Shown piece after piece: positions 26,387-36,014 of a stretch of DNA of 49,496 bases. The stretch comes from Xanthobacteraceae bacterium (GTDB lineage: Bacteria > Pseudomonadota > Alphaproteobacteria > Rhizobiales > Xanthobacteraceae), in contig JARLJA010000104.1 of assembly GCA_031291445.1 (NCBI GenBank), positions 1 through 49,496 on the forward strand, given 5' to 3'. Below the pieces are notes generated by a model. That model was not told where the DNA came from. It searched no databases and saw only the letters and a program-made list of their open reading frames with translations. The position numbers and the translations under genes were made by a program. Each line of letters starts with the position of its first letter. Positions within the stretch are counted from its first letter, which is position 1.

Positions 26387-27583
26387 TCAGAACGCCCCGG
26401 GCAGCCAGCGCGCGATGCGGGCCACCGCCGTTCGCATGTCGTCGGTGGAACGCGCATAGCTCAGGCGAATGAACGAGCGGCCGTGGACGGGATCGAAATC
26501 GACGCCCGGGGTTGCCGCCACGTGGGCCTCCTCGAGCATCCGCCGCGTGAAGGCGACGCTGTCGGCGCCGAACTGAGAAATGTCGGCATAGAGGTAGAAG
26601 GCGCCGTCGGCCGGCAGGAAACGATCGAGGCCGGCGCCCGGCAGCCCCTCGATCAGGATCCGCCGGTTGTCCTCGTAGCTGCGCTTGACGGCATCCATCT
26701 CGGCGCGGCCGTCGAATGCCGCCTCGGCGGCGATCTGCGACAGCTTCGGCACCGAGATGGCGAGGTTTTGCTGCAACCGCTCGATCGGCCGCACCAGCTG
26801 CTCGGGGGCCACCATCCATCCCACGCGCCAGCCGGTCATGCAGAAATACTTCGAGAACGAATTGATCACCAGCGCCTGCGGCGACAGCTCCGCCGCGGTG
26901 ACCGCTGGAAAGGCGTAATCGAGGCCGTGATAGATTTCATCCGAGATGAAGGCAATTCCGGCGCCGGCGGCGGCCGCGATGAGGTCCGTCAGCGCCTCGC
27001 GCGTCATCATGGTGCCGGTCGGGTTGGCGGGGCTGGCGACGAGAACTCCCTTGAGCGGGGTCTTGCCATGCGCCGCCAGCAGCATGTTGCCGGTGAGCGC
27101 GTGGCGCGTCTGATGATGGGTTTCGATCAGCACCGGCTCGCAGCCCAGTGCGGTGAGGATATGACGATAGGGCGGATAGCCCGGCACGGTGACGCCGACC
27201 CGATCGCCCGGCTCGAACATCGCCAGAAAGGCGAGAATGAAGGCACCGGATGAGCCGGTGGTGACCACGATCCGCTCGGGATCGACGTCGCAGCCATAAG
27301 TGTCATGATAGTGGCGGGCGATGCGGGCCCGCAGCGAGGGCAGCCCGAGCGCCGAAGTATAGTCGATCTGCCCCTGATCGAGCGCCGCCCGCGCTGCCGA
27401 CAGGGCGGTCGCCGGGGCAGACGCGGCCGGCTGCCCGACCTCCATATGGATCACATGGCCCCCCGACGCCTCGATCCGGGCAGCGGCAGCCATGACATCC
27501 ATGACCATGAAGGGGGGGACGTCGCCGCGCCGCGACGCCGGCCGCGCGCCAGCCACGTCAGGTCCCGATCTCGTATCCGGCAT
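26387..27583 (-). CDS. Class I/II PLP-dependent aminotransferase, AspC/AATase-like
   Basis: A 398-residue aminotransferase of fold type I. The PLP-binding lysine is K245 in NSFSKYFCMTGWR. The cofactor contacts N187 (SPANPTG), D215 and Y218 (ISDEIYHG) are present, and the substrate arginine lies in FIRLSYARS near the end. The N-terminal VGQPAASAP motif matches the subgroup annotated as pyridoxal phosphate-dependent or aspartate aminotransferases; the amino acid used cannot be read from the sequence. The frame is open far upstream, antisense to the M48 gene, but the ATG at 27583 has GAGGA 10 nt before it and gives normal length. It is divergent from the M48 protease. Confidence 0.9.
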   Translation of the reverse strand: MPDTRSGPDVAGARPASRRGDVPPFMVMDVMAAAARIEASGGHVIHMEVGQPAASAPATALSAARAALDQGQIDYTSALGLPSLRARIARHYHDTYGCDVDPERIVVTTGSSGAFILAFLAMFEPGDRVGVTVPGYPPYRHILTALGCEPVLIETHHQTRHALTGNMLLAAHGKTPLKGVLVASPANPTGTMMTREALTDLIAAAAGAGIAFISDEIYHGLDYAFPAVTAAELSPQALVINSFSKYFCMTGWRVGWMVAPEQLVRPIERLQQNLAISVPKLSQIAAEAAFDGRAEMDAVKRSYEDNRRILIEGLPGAGLDRFLPADGAFYLYADISQFGADSVAFTRRMLEEAHVAATPGVDFDPVHGRSFIRLSYARSTDDMRTAVARIARWLPGAF

Positions 27584-27877
27584 CGCGTCCAAATCCTCGG
27601 CTATGTCGTTGCCCAAAAAGAAAGTCCCCGACCGAAATCCCCGCCAGGTCGGCCGCAGCCGCAGCGGGAACAATTCGTCCCGGCGCCGCGCTGTTGCCGC
27701 ATTCGAGCGCTTGTAAGACGCCCATTGCGGTGTCCGCTCAAGGCCTAACATACCGGCGGGGCGGATAGGAATTGCCGGCGGCGCGGTGCCGTGGCAAACC
27801 GGCCGGGGCCGGACGGCCCGATCCCCGGCCATCGAGCGCCCGGCAGATCGACCCGACAACGGGGGATAGAGCACGCG

Positions 27878-29347
27878 ATGGTGTCCTTGTTCGACCTCGC
27901 CACTGGACGGCGCCGCTTTCCGCCGCAAGCGGGCGACGGCGGGGCGATCGCGGGCTGTCGGTGGCCAGTGCCCGGCCGGCTCCTGGCACTGCTGACCGCC
28001 GCGGCGCTCGCGATCGGGCCGGCGGCGGCCCCGGCCCAGCAAGCCAAGGGGCCCCCCATCCTCCGCGACGCCGAAGTCGAGCAGTTGCTGAAGGACTATA
28101 CGCGTCCCGTCCTGCACGTCGCCGGCCTCGAAAAGCAGAACATCCAGATCACCATCATCGAGGACCGTTCCTTCAACGCCTTCGTCGCCGACGGCCATCG
28201 CATCTTCATCAATCTCGGCGCGCTGATGGACGCCAAGACGCCCAACGAGATCATCGGCGTGCTGGCCCATGAAACCGGGCATCTCGCCGGCGGCCATCTG
28301 GCGAAGCTGCACGAGCAGCTCGCCCAGGCGCAGACCCAGATGATCGTCGCGACCCTGCTCGGCATCGGGGCGATGGCCGCAGGCGCCGCCCGCGGCGCGC
28401 CTGGCACGGCCGATATCGGCGCCGCGGCGATCAGCGCGCCGCAGACCGTCGTCATGCGGACCCTGCTCGCCTATCAGCGTCAGCAGGAGGAGAGCGCCGA
28501 CAAGGCCGGCGTCAAGTTTCTCGCCGCGACCGGGCAGTCGGCGAAGGGCATGTACGACACCTTCAAGCGCTTCTCCGACCAGATGCTCTATTCGAGCCAG
28601 GGGACCGACCCCTACTGGGTCTCGCACCCGATGCCGGCGGAGCGCGTGGCCGCGCTCGAGCAACTGGCGCGCTCCAGCCCCTATTGGGACAAGAAGGACG
28701 ACCCTGCCCTGCAGCTGCGCCACGACCTGATGCGCGCCAAGCTGTCCGGTTTCCTCGACCGCCCCGACACGGTCGCCCGGAAATATCCGGCCGGCAACGA
28801 CAGCCTGCCGGCGCGTTATGCCCGCGCGATCTCGACCTATCGCCACGGCGACCTGCGCGTCGCGCTCACCCTGATCGACAGCCTGCAGCACGACCAGCCC
28901 AACAACCCGTATTTCTACGAGCTCCGCGGCCAGGCGCTGCTCGAAGGCGGCCGGCCGCTGGAGGCAATCGCGCCGCTGCGCAAGGCGGTGCAGCTCTCCA
29001 ACGGCTCCCCTCTCATCGAGATGTTACTTGGTCAGGCCCTGGTGGCGTCGGATACTCCCGCCCATGCCGACGAAGCGATCGCGATCCTGCGCACCGCGCT
29101 GACCAAGGAACCGGAAGCCCCCCTCGGCTACACCCAGCTTGCCATGGCCTTTGGGCGCAAGGGCAATCTCGCCGAGGCCGACCTTGCCGCCGCCCAGGCC
29201 GCGTTCGAGCGCGGCGACACCAAGACCGCGCGCGACCTCGCGTCCCGCGCCAAGACGAGATTTGCGATTGGCACCCCGGGATGGGTCAAGGCGGACGATA
29301 TCGTGGCGTCCAAGCCGATGCCGGGTCAGAAACGCGAAGGACAATGA
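27878..29347 (+). CDS. M48 metalloprotease with C-terminal TPR repeats, BepA-like
   Basis: A 489-residue periplasmic protease. A signal peptide (hydrophobic core about 32-50, ending PAAAPAQQ) is followed by the M48 domain, with the zinc motif HETGH at 131-135 and the downstream ligand in EESADKAGVKF. From about residue 300 the sequence consists of TPR-like helical repeats (YARAISTYRHGDLRVALTLI, YFYELRGQALLEGGRPLEAI). This is the architecture of BepA/YfgC, which helps fold or degrade outer-membrane proteins such as LptD. The ATG at 27878 is chosen because GGGGGA lies upstream and the signal peptide then sits near the N-terminus. A DsbA-like protein follows, consistent with a shared envelope quality-control role. 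Confidence 0.9.
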   Translation: MVSLFDLATGRRRFPPQAGDGGAIAGCRWPVPGRLLALLTAAALAIGPAAAPAQQAKGPPILRDAEVEQLLKDYTRPVLHVAGLEKQNIQITIIEDRSFNAFVADGHRIFINLGALMDAKTPNEIIGVLAHETGHLAGGHLAKLHEQLAQAQTQMIVATLLGIGAMAAGAARGAPGTADIGAAAISAPQTVVMRTLLAYQRQQEESADKAGVKFLAATGQSAKGMYDTFKRFSDQMLYSSQGTDPYWVSHPMPAERVAALEQLARSSPYWDKKDDPALQLRHDLMRAKLSGFLDRPDTVARKYPAGNDSLPARYARAISTYRHGDLRVALTLIDSLQHDQPNNPYFYELRGQALLEGGRPLEAIAPLRKAVQLSNGSPLIEMLLGQALVASDTPAHADEAIAILRTALTKEPEAPLGYTQLAMAFGRKGNLAEADLAAAQAAFERGDTKTARDLASRAKTRFAIGTPGWVKADDIVASKPMPGQKREGQ

Positions 29348-29472
29348 AAGCCAGAGACCGTGACCGCGTCGAGGAGCCCGACCGGTCGCCTCCCGGACGA
29401 CGGCCCAGCATTTACAACCAACGCCGGCGCATGCATGACGTGATCAGGCCGCCCTCACCCAGGAGATTTCCA

Positions 29473-30243
29473 ATGACTCTATTGCGAAGCGCCGTCGGCA
29501 CCTTGACCGCCGCAGCCCTGGCCATGGGCGTGACACAGCTGGCGCGGGCGCAGTCCTTCACCGACGCGCAGCGCGGCGAGCTCGAGCAGATCATCAAGAG
29601 CTACCTGATCGCGCACCCCGAGGTGCTCGAGGACATGACCGCCGAGCTCACCAAGCGCCAGCAGGCCGCCGAAGCCGAGAAGCACCGGGTGGCGGTGAAG
29701 CAGGATGGCGAGACCATCTTCAACTCGCCGCGCGGCGTGACGGTCGGCAACCGCCAGGGCGATGTCACCTTCGTCGAATTCTTCGATTACAACTGCGGCT
29801 ACTGCAAGCGCGCCATGACCGACATGCTCGATCTCATGAAGTCCGACCCGAAGCTGCGGGTGGTGCTGAAGGAGTTTCCGGTGCTGGGACCAGGCTCGGT
29901 CGAGGCCGCCCAGGTCGCCGTGGCGGTTCGCATGCAGGATCCCTCGGGCGCCAAGTATCTCGATTTCCACCAGCGCCTGCTCAGCGGCCGCGGTCAGGCC
30001 GACAAGGCGAGAGCCCTCGCGGCGGCGAAGGAAGCCGGCCTCGACATGGCCCGGCTGGAAAAGGACCTCGCGAGCCCCGAGGTCAAGGCGACGCTGGAGG
30101 AGAACTTCAAGCTCGCCGAGGACATGGGCCTCAACGGCACCCCGTCCTACGTCATCGGCGACCAGGTGGTGGTTGGCGCGGTCGGACTCGAGGGCCTCAC
30201 CCGCAAGATCAGCGAGGCGCGGTGCGGCAAGGCGGCGTGCTGA
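29473..30243 (+). CDS. DsbA-family thiol-disulfide oxidoreductase (ScsC/DsbA-like)
   Basis: A 256-residue periplasmic protein with a cleavable signal (1-27, LTAAALAMGVTQLARAQ). An N-terminal helical extension (about 30-80) of the kind seen in ScsC- and Com1-type proteins precedes the thioredoxin fold. The redox motif is CGYC at 108-111 (FFDYNCGYCKRA) and the cis-proline loop is GTPSYVIG. The helical extension mediates oligomerisation in relatives, which can be isomerases rather than oxidases; which one applies here is open. AGGAGA precedes the ATG at 29473. It follows the M48 gene by 125 bp and is closed by a hairpin terminator. Confidence 0.9.
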   Translation: MTLLRSAVGTLTAAALAMGVTQLARAQSFTDAQRGELEQIIKSYLIAHPEVLEDMTAELTKRQQAAEAEKHRVAVKQDGETIFNSPRGVTVGNRQGDVTFVEFFDYNCGYCKRAMTDMLDLMKSDPKLRVVLKEFPVLGPGSVEAAQVAVAVRMQDPSGAKYLDFHQRLLSGRGQADKARALAAAKEAGLDMARLEKDLASPEVKATLEENFKLAEDMGLNGTPSYVIGDQVVVGAVGLEGLTRKISEARCGKAAC

Positions 30244-30308
30244 GCCACCACGGCTGCGAGGGATTCGGAAAGCACGGCGCTCCGCCGCCCGGCGGGCCGC
30301 TGATCTCG

Positions 30309-30333
30309 GACCGCGCGCCGTCAGCGCGCGGTC
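30309..30333 (+). terminator. Terminator-like hairpin after the DsbA-like gene
   Basis: Perfect 10-bp arms GACCGCGCGC (30309-30318) and GCGCGCGGTC (30324-30333) with a 5-nt loop, followed by a short CTCTTT tract. The stem is very stable; the weak U tract lowers confidence in termination. Confidence 0.65.
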
Positions 30334-30525
30334 GCGCTCTTTAAGATTGGTTAACCACCACTATCCGGCTGTTCCCGCATGTCTTTTGCGAGGCAAATGA
30401 AAGATTTAGGTGGGAAAACCGGGGGGATTCAGGCTTCCCCTCGCGGTCCAGGTTACATATAAGGCCCCCCTGACCCCGCCTCACGTGCGCGACGTCCGGA
30501 CCCTGCGGATCATTCTGGATCATTG

Positions 30526-30981
30526 ATGGCAAAGACGATTTTCGTCCTGAACGGCCCCAACCTGAACCTGCTCGGCAGCCGTGAGCCGGAGAAGTATGGC
30601 CATGCCACGCTGAAGGATGTCGAGACGCTGTGCCGCGACACCGCCGCCAGGTTCGGCCTGATCGTCGATTGCCGCCAGTCCAACCGCGAAGGCGAACTGA
30701 TCGACGCCATTCACGAGGCCGGAGCCCAGAAAGCCGCCGGCATCATCATCAATGCCGGCGGTTACAGCCACACCTCGGTCGCGCTGCATGACGCCATTGT
30801 CGCGGTCAGCGTGCCAACGGTCGAGGTTCACGTCACCAACATCCACGCCCGCGAGAGTTTCCGGCATCATTCCTTCGTCGCCAAGGCCGCGTTCGCGAGC
30901 CTCGCCGGCTTCGGCATCGATGGCTACCGGCTCGCGATCATCGGCCTCGCCGCCAGAATTGGCGCCAAGGCGAGCGCCTGA
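30526..30981 (+). CDS. aroQ: 3-dehydroquinate dehydratase, type II
   Basis: A 151-residue enzyme that dehydrates 3-dehydroquinate in the shikimate pathway. N-terminal [18 protein letters not shown] carries the catalytic tyrosine Y24. The catalytic histidine is H102 in [12 protein letters not shown], and R113 in SFRHHS also lies in the site. [13 protein letters not shown] (76-88) binds the substrate. The start is the ATG at 30526; a TTG in frame just before it is ignored. It leads the aroQ-accB-accC-aat cluster, an arrangement widespread in alphaproteobacteria, with accB starting 37 nt downstream. Confidence 0.96.
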   Translation: MAKTIFVLNGPNLNLLGSREPEKYGHATLKDVETLCRDTAARFGLIVDCRQSNREGELIDAIHEAGAQKAAGIIINAGGYSHTSVALHDAIVAVSVPTVEVHVTNIHARESFRHHSFVAKAAFASLAGFGIDGYRLAIIGLAARIGAKASA

Positions 30982-31018
30982 ACTTCCATTGCATTGAAAG
31001 ACGTTGCGGATCGACATC

Positions 31019-31531
31019 ATGGCCCGTCAGGCGCACGACAAATCCTCCACCTCACAACCGGCCGGGGCGAAGAAGCTCACCGACGAGCGCGACCTGATCC
31101 GCGATCTCGCGACCCTGCTTGATCAGACCAATCTCACCGAGATCGAGATCGAGCGCGCCGGCCTGCGCGTGCGGGTGGCGCGCAACATCATGACCTCGGC
31201 TATGGTGCCGGCCGCGGCGGCGCCGACCATGGTTGCGGCGGCGGCGGCTACCCCGTCGCCTACGGAAGCCGCTGGCGGCGCCGACCTGTCCAAGCACCCC
31301 GGCGTGGTGCCCTCGCCGATGGTCGGCACCGCCTATATGGCCTCCGAGCCCGGCGCCAAGCCGTTCGTCGAGGTCGGCACCAAGGTCAAGGCCGGCCAGA
31401 CGCTGCTGATCATCGAAGCCATGAAGACGATGAACCAGATCCCGGCGCCGCGTGCGGGCACCGTGACGCAGATCCTGATCGAAGACGGCCAGCCAGTGGA
31501 ATTCGGCGAGCCGCTCGTCATCATCGAATAG
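31019..31531 (+). CDS. accB: Biotin carboxyl carrier protein of acetyl-CoA carboxylase
   Basis: A 170-residue carrier that shuttles carboxybiotin between AccC and the carboxyltransferase in fatty acid synthesis. The biotin-accepting lysine is K136 in [11 protein letters not shown] flexible Ala/Pro-rich linker (about 60-88) connects it to the N-terminal helical part ([20 protein letters not shown]). The thumb region (PFVEVGTKV) precedes the biotin loop. The ATG at 31019 is chosen; a TTG-initiated extension is possible but unsupported. It lies in the aroQ-accB-accC cluster and is separated from accC by a palindromic repeat. Confidence 0.95.
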   Translation: MARQAHDKSSTSQPAGAKKLTDERDLIRDLATLLDQTNLTEIEIERAGLRVRVARNIMTSAMVPAAAAPTMVAAAAATPSPTEAAGGADLSKHPGVVPSPMVGTAYMASEPGAKPFVEVGTKVKAGQTLLIIEAMKTMNQIPAPRAGTVTQILIEDGQPVEFGEPLVIIE

Positions 31532-31558
31532 CGGTCATCTGCGCCCGCTTTTCGTTTG

Positions 31559-31636
31559 CCGGTGTCCCTCTGGTTCTGACATTCGCAAGAGGGCCTGACG
31601 CAAAGGGATACGATTGTTAGAACCGGGACACCAGAG
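31559..31636. repeat. Intergenic palindromic repeat, copy 3, between accB and accC
   Basis: GGTGTCCC (31561-31568) pairs with GGGACACC (31625-31632). After a 3-nt bulge, GGTTCT (31572-31577) pairs with AGAACC (31619-31624), and ACATTCG/CGATTGT extends the stem with one mismatch. It aligns with the copies at 10973-11026 (inverted) and 13448-13546. The 3' arm ends seven bases before the accC start codon, so the hairpin could affect accC translation or the relative amounts of the two messages. Confidence 0.75.
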
Positions 31637-31642
31637 CACGCG

Positions 31643-32998
<1,356 letters not shown>

Positions 32999-33066
32999 GG
33001 CCGCCGCGGCTCGACCGGCGGACCGCGCCGCATCGCGCCCGGGGCGCCCGCCTGCTATAAGACGCC

Positions 33067-33738
33067 ATGACGTCGCGCGACCCAACGCCCGAAATCACCG
33101 CCGAGGTACTGCTGCGCGCCTATGCGTGCGGCATTTTCCCGATGGCCGAAAGCGCGACCGACCCGACGATCTTCTGGGTCGAGCCGGAACAGCGCGGCAT
33201 CATTCCGCTGCGCGGGCTGCACGTGTCGTCGCGCCTGGCGCGGACGGTGCGCAGCGACCGCTTCACGGTGACGGCCAACGCCGCCTTTCGCCGCGTCATC
33301 GACGGCTGCGCCGCGCCGGCCACCGGACGCGAGGAGACCTGGATCAACCGCCGCATCCGCGACCTCTACACCGCGCTGCACGACATGGGGCACTGCCACA
33401 GCGTCGAGGTCTGGAACGGCGACGACCTCGCCGGCGGGCTCTACGGCGTAAGCCTCGGCGGCGCGTTCTTCGGCGAGAGCATGTTTCATCGCGAGCGCGA
33501 CGCCTCCAAGGTCGCGCTGGTGCATCTGGTGGCGCGGCTGATCGCCGGCGGCTTCACGCTGCTCGACACCCAGTTCGTCACTGAACACCTGAAGAGCCTC
33601 GGCGCCGTCGAAGTGCCGCGGGTGCGCTATCTCGCGATGCTGGCGGAAGCGCTGCGCGGCTTCGGCGATTTTACGACGTTGCCGCCCGATCGCCCGCTGA
33701 GCGGCGCCGAGGCGCTCGGGATCCTCGCCGCGCGTTGA
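33067..33738 (+). CDS. aat: Leucyl/phenylalanyl-tRNA-protein transferase
   Basis: A 223-residue enzyme that adds Leu or Phe to proteins with N-terminal Arg or Lys, marking them for ClpAP (N-end rule). Family signatures are [60 protein letters not shown] and [20 protein letters not shown]. The gene is complete. Its last 150 bp are repeated near 35099-35252, part of a direct duplication that also includes tetR sequence. In related genomes the next gene is the DUF2155 gene, which here lies 7.4 kb further on. Confidence 0.95.
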   Translation: MTSRDPTPEITAEVLLRAYACGIFPMAESATDPTIFWVEPEQRGIIPLRGLHVSSRLARTVRSDRFTVTANAAFRRVIDGCAAPATGREETWINRRIRDLYTALHDMGHCHSVEVWNGDDLAGGLYGVSLGGAFFGESMFHRERDASKVALVHLVARLIAGGFTLLDTQFVTEHLKSLGAVEVPRVRYLAMLAEALRGFGDFTTLPPDRPLSGAEALGILAAR

Positions 33739-33962
33739 AAGCCAACTCGACGCCCCTGTCCCGGGTCATCAGGCGACGATCGACAGCAGCGCCAGATCAT
33801 CGCCTCCAGACTGTTGTCGATCGCGGCGACGTCGTCGCGGAACGCGTCTTCAAACAGCGCCTGAGCGCGCAGGTCGTACCACAGACGATGCATCGGCGCT
33901 TCATCACGGATGGTGTCGCCGAGCTTCTCGATGAACCCCGCCATCAGGGCGCCGCGCGTGAC
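33586..33962. repeat. Left copy of the aat-3'/tetR direct duplication
   Basis: This stretch (end of aat, the 30-bp gap and part of tetR) matches 35099-35652 in the same orientation, with roughly nine of ten bases identical by eye. The left copy lacks 157 bp of tetR, lost between two CGCC tetranucleotides (equivalent to 35303-35306 and 35460-35463). Confidence 0.85.
33769..33962 (-). pseudogene. Broken tetR copy (C-terminal fragment with internal deletion)
   Basis: The minus strand encodes ALMAGFIEKLGDTIRDEAPM and continues through HRLWYDLRAQALFEDAFRDD to LEAMIWR, nearly identical to the intact TetR at 35282-35926. A 157-bp deletion then shifts the frame. The original ending survives in the other frame as ALLSIVA. 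The DNA-binding half is missing: homology ends near 33962. It cannot make a working regulator. Confidence 0.85.
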
Positions 33963-33964
33963 GC

Positions 33965-34085
33965 CGCTGCGCCTATCTCGGCATCGAGCTGGACGAGGCC
34001 AACACGCGGCCGCGACGCGGCGCTCGGAAAGCCAGGTCTTGGTGTTCAGCTCACGTACTGGAGACGGAATCGGCCGGGATCTCCG
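33965..34085 (+). pseudogene. Possible scrap of acetate kinase C-terminus
   Basis: From 33971 the plus strand reads AYLGIELDEAN, which resembles the LGIELD-x-AxN stretch near the C-terminus of acetate kinases. After an apparent frameshift it reads RSESQVLVFSSRTGDGIGRD, comparable with the following segment of that family. There is no start, no catalytic part and no clear stop. The match is by memory and short, so this is tentative. Confidence 0.3.
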
Positions 34086-34116
34086 GACTTGCCGTTCGGG
34101 ACGCCGCGCACAGGCT

Positions 34117-35016
34117 TTAAGCCAGACCAATTCGCCCCCGCAATCCCATCACAAAGCCCGGTCTTCGCTCGGGTCGTTCAAATGCGTCGGCGAGCCTATT
34201 CGCCCACTCTCTCTCGCGCTTCGAAAGCGCCATGATGTCGAGGACCATGCCTTCCCCGTGCAAGACGATCTCGGCGATTTGCCTGTACTCGCGATCAAGT
34301 AGCTTGATCGAGCTTGTCGTTTGGTCACGCGCCTCCCTCGAAGCTTGCGGCGTAATCCCCACCAGCCGGCTTTTTCCATCGCTTGCGTAACCTCGGGGAA
34401 AGCCGCCGACCTCGACGCGAAAGCCGCCCTCGCCGACCAATAATCCCTCCTTGGAGGAACAGACCCGCATCGCTTGGCCGTCAAACCAGATGTTGTGAGC
34501 TTGGACGCCAAGCCGCCATGTGCGCCCGACCGTCATCGCCTTTCGATCGAGCAACACAACTTCGCTATCGCCCCAATTGTGCGCAAGCGCCAGCACTCCC
34601 TCGGAGACTTCGACGAGCGTGTTGAAATGGTTTCGGTCGAAGGGGGGAGCGGTGGGACGGCCCAATGGGTGATGGATAGAGGGCGTCCCGTTCTCCAATA
34701 CCGCGATCGAGTTGTCGTAGGCGCAAGTGCACCAGATGCCGCCGTCAACGCTCGCAATGCTATGAAGATCGAGCAGGGGAACGTCGTATTCCCGGACTTC
34801 GGGCGGGCCTTGGGACGCAAATCTGACAAGGCATCCGCGATCGTCGGCAGGCCCATTCCCATCGCCAACGCCGCGCCGCCGAGCGGCTACCCAAATGGCG
34901 CCCTGATGACGGCAGATTCCATAATAGAGTCCCAGTCCACGGTGAATGGGCCGCCACGCTCCCGAAACTGTATCCACAAGTAGGACGGACTGCGATGTAG
35001 TGATCAACGCTTGCAT
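34117..35016 (-). CDS. Hypothetical beta-propeller-like protein inside the duplication
   Basis: A 299-residue protein with no signal peptide and no transmembrane helix. Repeated short strands with Gly/Trp/Asp turns (HQGAIWVAARR, DGGIWCTCAYDN, ALAHNWGDSEVVLLDR, QAHNIWFDGQAMRVCSS) suggest a six-bladed propeller of the SMP-30/YVTN/NHL kind. I recognise no specific family and no catalytic metal site. GC content and third-position GC look lower than in flanking genes, which fits foreign origin. It lies alone between the two copies of the aat/tetR direct repeat, so it is probably cargo of whatever event made the duplication. The start at 35016 is the first ATG; no good ribosome binding site is seen. 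Confidence 0.6.
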   Translation of the reverse strand: MQALITTSQSVLLVDTVSGAWRPIHRGLGLYYGICRHQGAIWVAARRRGVGDGNGPADDRGCLVRFASQGPPEVREYDVPLLDLHSIASVDGGIWCTCAYDNSIAVLENGTPSIHHPLGRPTAPPFDRNHFNTLVEVSEGVLALAHNWGDSEVVLLDRKAMTVGRTWRLGVQAHNIWFDGQAMRVCSSKEGLLVGEGGFRVEVGGFPRGYASDGKSRLVGITPQASREARDQTTSSIKLLDREYRQIAEIVLHGEGMVLDIMALSKREREWANRLADAFERPERRPGFVMGLRGRIGLA

Positions 35017-35098
35017 AGGCCGGTTTCGTGTTCCCGCAGAGATTTCACTGCTATGTCGGCGCGCACGCCGCGCTTCTGGTCGATCAGGCGGGATGGCA

Positions 35099-35252
35099 TC
35101 TGTTGAAAAGCCTCGGCGCCGTCGAAGTGCCGCGGGCGCGCTATCTCGCGATGCTGGCGGAAGCGCCGCGCGGCTTCGGCGATTTTGGGTTGTTGCCGAC
35201 CGATCGCCCGATGAGCGGCGCCGAGGCGATCGAGATCCTCACCACGCGTTGA
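35099..35252 (+). pseudogene. Duplicated 3' end of aat
   Basis: The plus strand encodes [20 protein letters not shown] followed by APRGFGDF and LPTDRPMSGAEAIEILTTR. It is colinear with the last 50 residues of Aat, with substitutions such as PPDRPLSG to PTDRPMSG. Homology begins abruptly near 35099. The frame remains open back to an ATG at 35028, so a 74-residue chimeric peptide could be made, but nothing suggests it is functional. Confidence 0.85.
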
Positions 35253-35652
35253 ACGCCAACTCGACGCCCCTGACCGGATCGTCAGGCGACGATCGGCAGC
35301 AGCGCCTTCACTTCGTCGAGGAACGTCGGGATCGCCTGGGGATCTCCTGACAGGTGCCTGAGCAGATACCTCTGGAACAGGCCATCGAACACGGCATAGA
35401 GCGCGCCGGATGAAACCGCCGGTTTCTTGTGGCCCAGCTCGGCGAAGCGGCTCGCGATCCGCCAGATCATCGCCTCCAGGCTGTTGTCGATCGCGGCGAC
35501 ATCTTCGCGGAACGCGTCTTCGAACAGGGACTGCGCGCGCAGGTCGTACCACAGACGATGCATCGGCGCTTCATCGCGGATGGTGTCGCCAAGCTTCTCG
35601 AGGAACCCCGCCATCAGGGCGTCGCGCGTTTGCGCCGTGGCCACCACCTGGT
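35099..35652. repeat. Right copy of the aat-3'/tetR direct duplication
   Basis: Matches 33586-33962 in direct orientation. It holds the aat relic and the 3' two-thirds of the intact tetR gene. The span between the copies (33963-35098, about 1.1 kb) has no counterpart. Confidence 0.85.
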
Positions 35653-35926
35653 CGTAGCGGGTGACGCATTTGGCCTTGTAGTAGCGCACGCAAAAGCAGA
35701 TCAGCTCGATCTTGTCGCTGAAGTAGTAGTGAAACACCCCGTGGGTGAATTTGCTGTTCTGGGCGATCTCCCGCAGACTGGTCCGCGCATAGCCCAATTC
35801 CGCCAGCGTTTCCAATGCGGCTTCCGCCAGCTCGACGCGGCGCGCGGAGAATTTGTCGACCGGGACCCGAGGCCCCTTCGCGCCGGCCCGCGCTTTCCGC
35901 GGCGCCTCGATCGTCTCCACAGTCAT
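35282..35926 (-). CDS. TetR-family transcriptional regulator of the adjacent SDR operon
   Basis: A 214-residue regulator. The N-terminal helix-turn-helix (about 25-75) reads LAEAALETLAELGYARTSLR and NSKFTHGVFHYYFSDKIEL, typical of TetR. The C-terminal ligand domain (LMAGFLEKLGDTIRDEAPMH, ALYAVFDGLFQRYLLRHLSG) resembles the TetR_C subtype found with fatty-acid or aromatic catabolism genes. The ATG at 35926 has GAGGA five bases upstream and is preferred over the one at 35959. It is divergent from the SDR-led operon across 172 bp with three copies of an operator-like motif, so it likely represses both. A broken copy lies 1.5 kb away. Confidence 0.9.
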   Translation of the reverse strand: MTVETIEAPRKARAGAKGPRVPVDKFSARRVELAEAALETLAELGYARTSLREIAQNSKFTHGVFHYYFSDKIELICFCVRYYKAKCVTRYDQVVATAQTRDALMAGFLEKLGDTIRDEAPMHRLWYDLRAQSLFEDAFREDVAAIDNSLEAMIWRIASRFAELGHKKPAVSSGALYAVFDGLFQRYLLRHLSGDPQAIPTFLDEVKALLPIVA

Positions 35927-36014
35927 CCCGATCCTCGCTTCACCGTCCACGGCAAGCACATTGCCACGGCAGGTCGATCAAGTCTTCCAATTTTGCACAT
36001 CCGTCCAATTTTAT

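Noticed and set aside
27584-28891. Upstream extension of the aminotransferase frame
   Set aside because: It runs antisense through the M48 protease gene; the ATG at 27583 has a ribosome binding site and gives normal length.
30342-30356. CtrA site upstream of aroQ
   Set aside because: TTAA and TTAAC are present (TTAAGATTGGTTAAC) but the spacer is 6, not 7 bases, so it fails the consensus.
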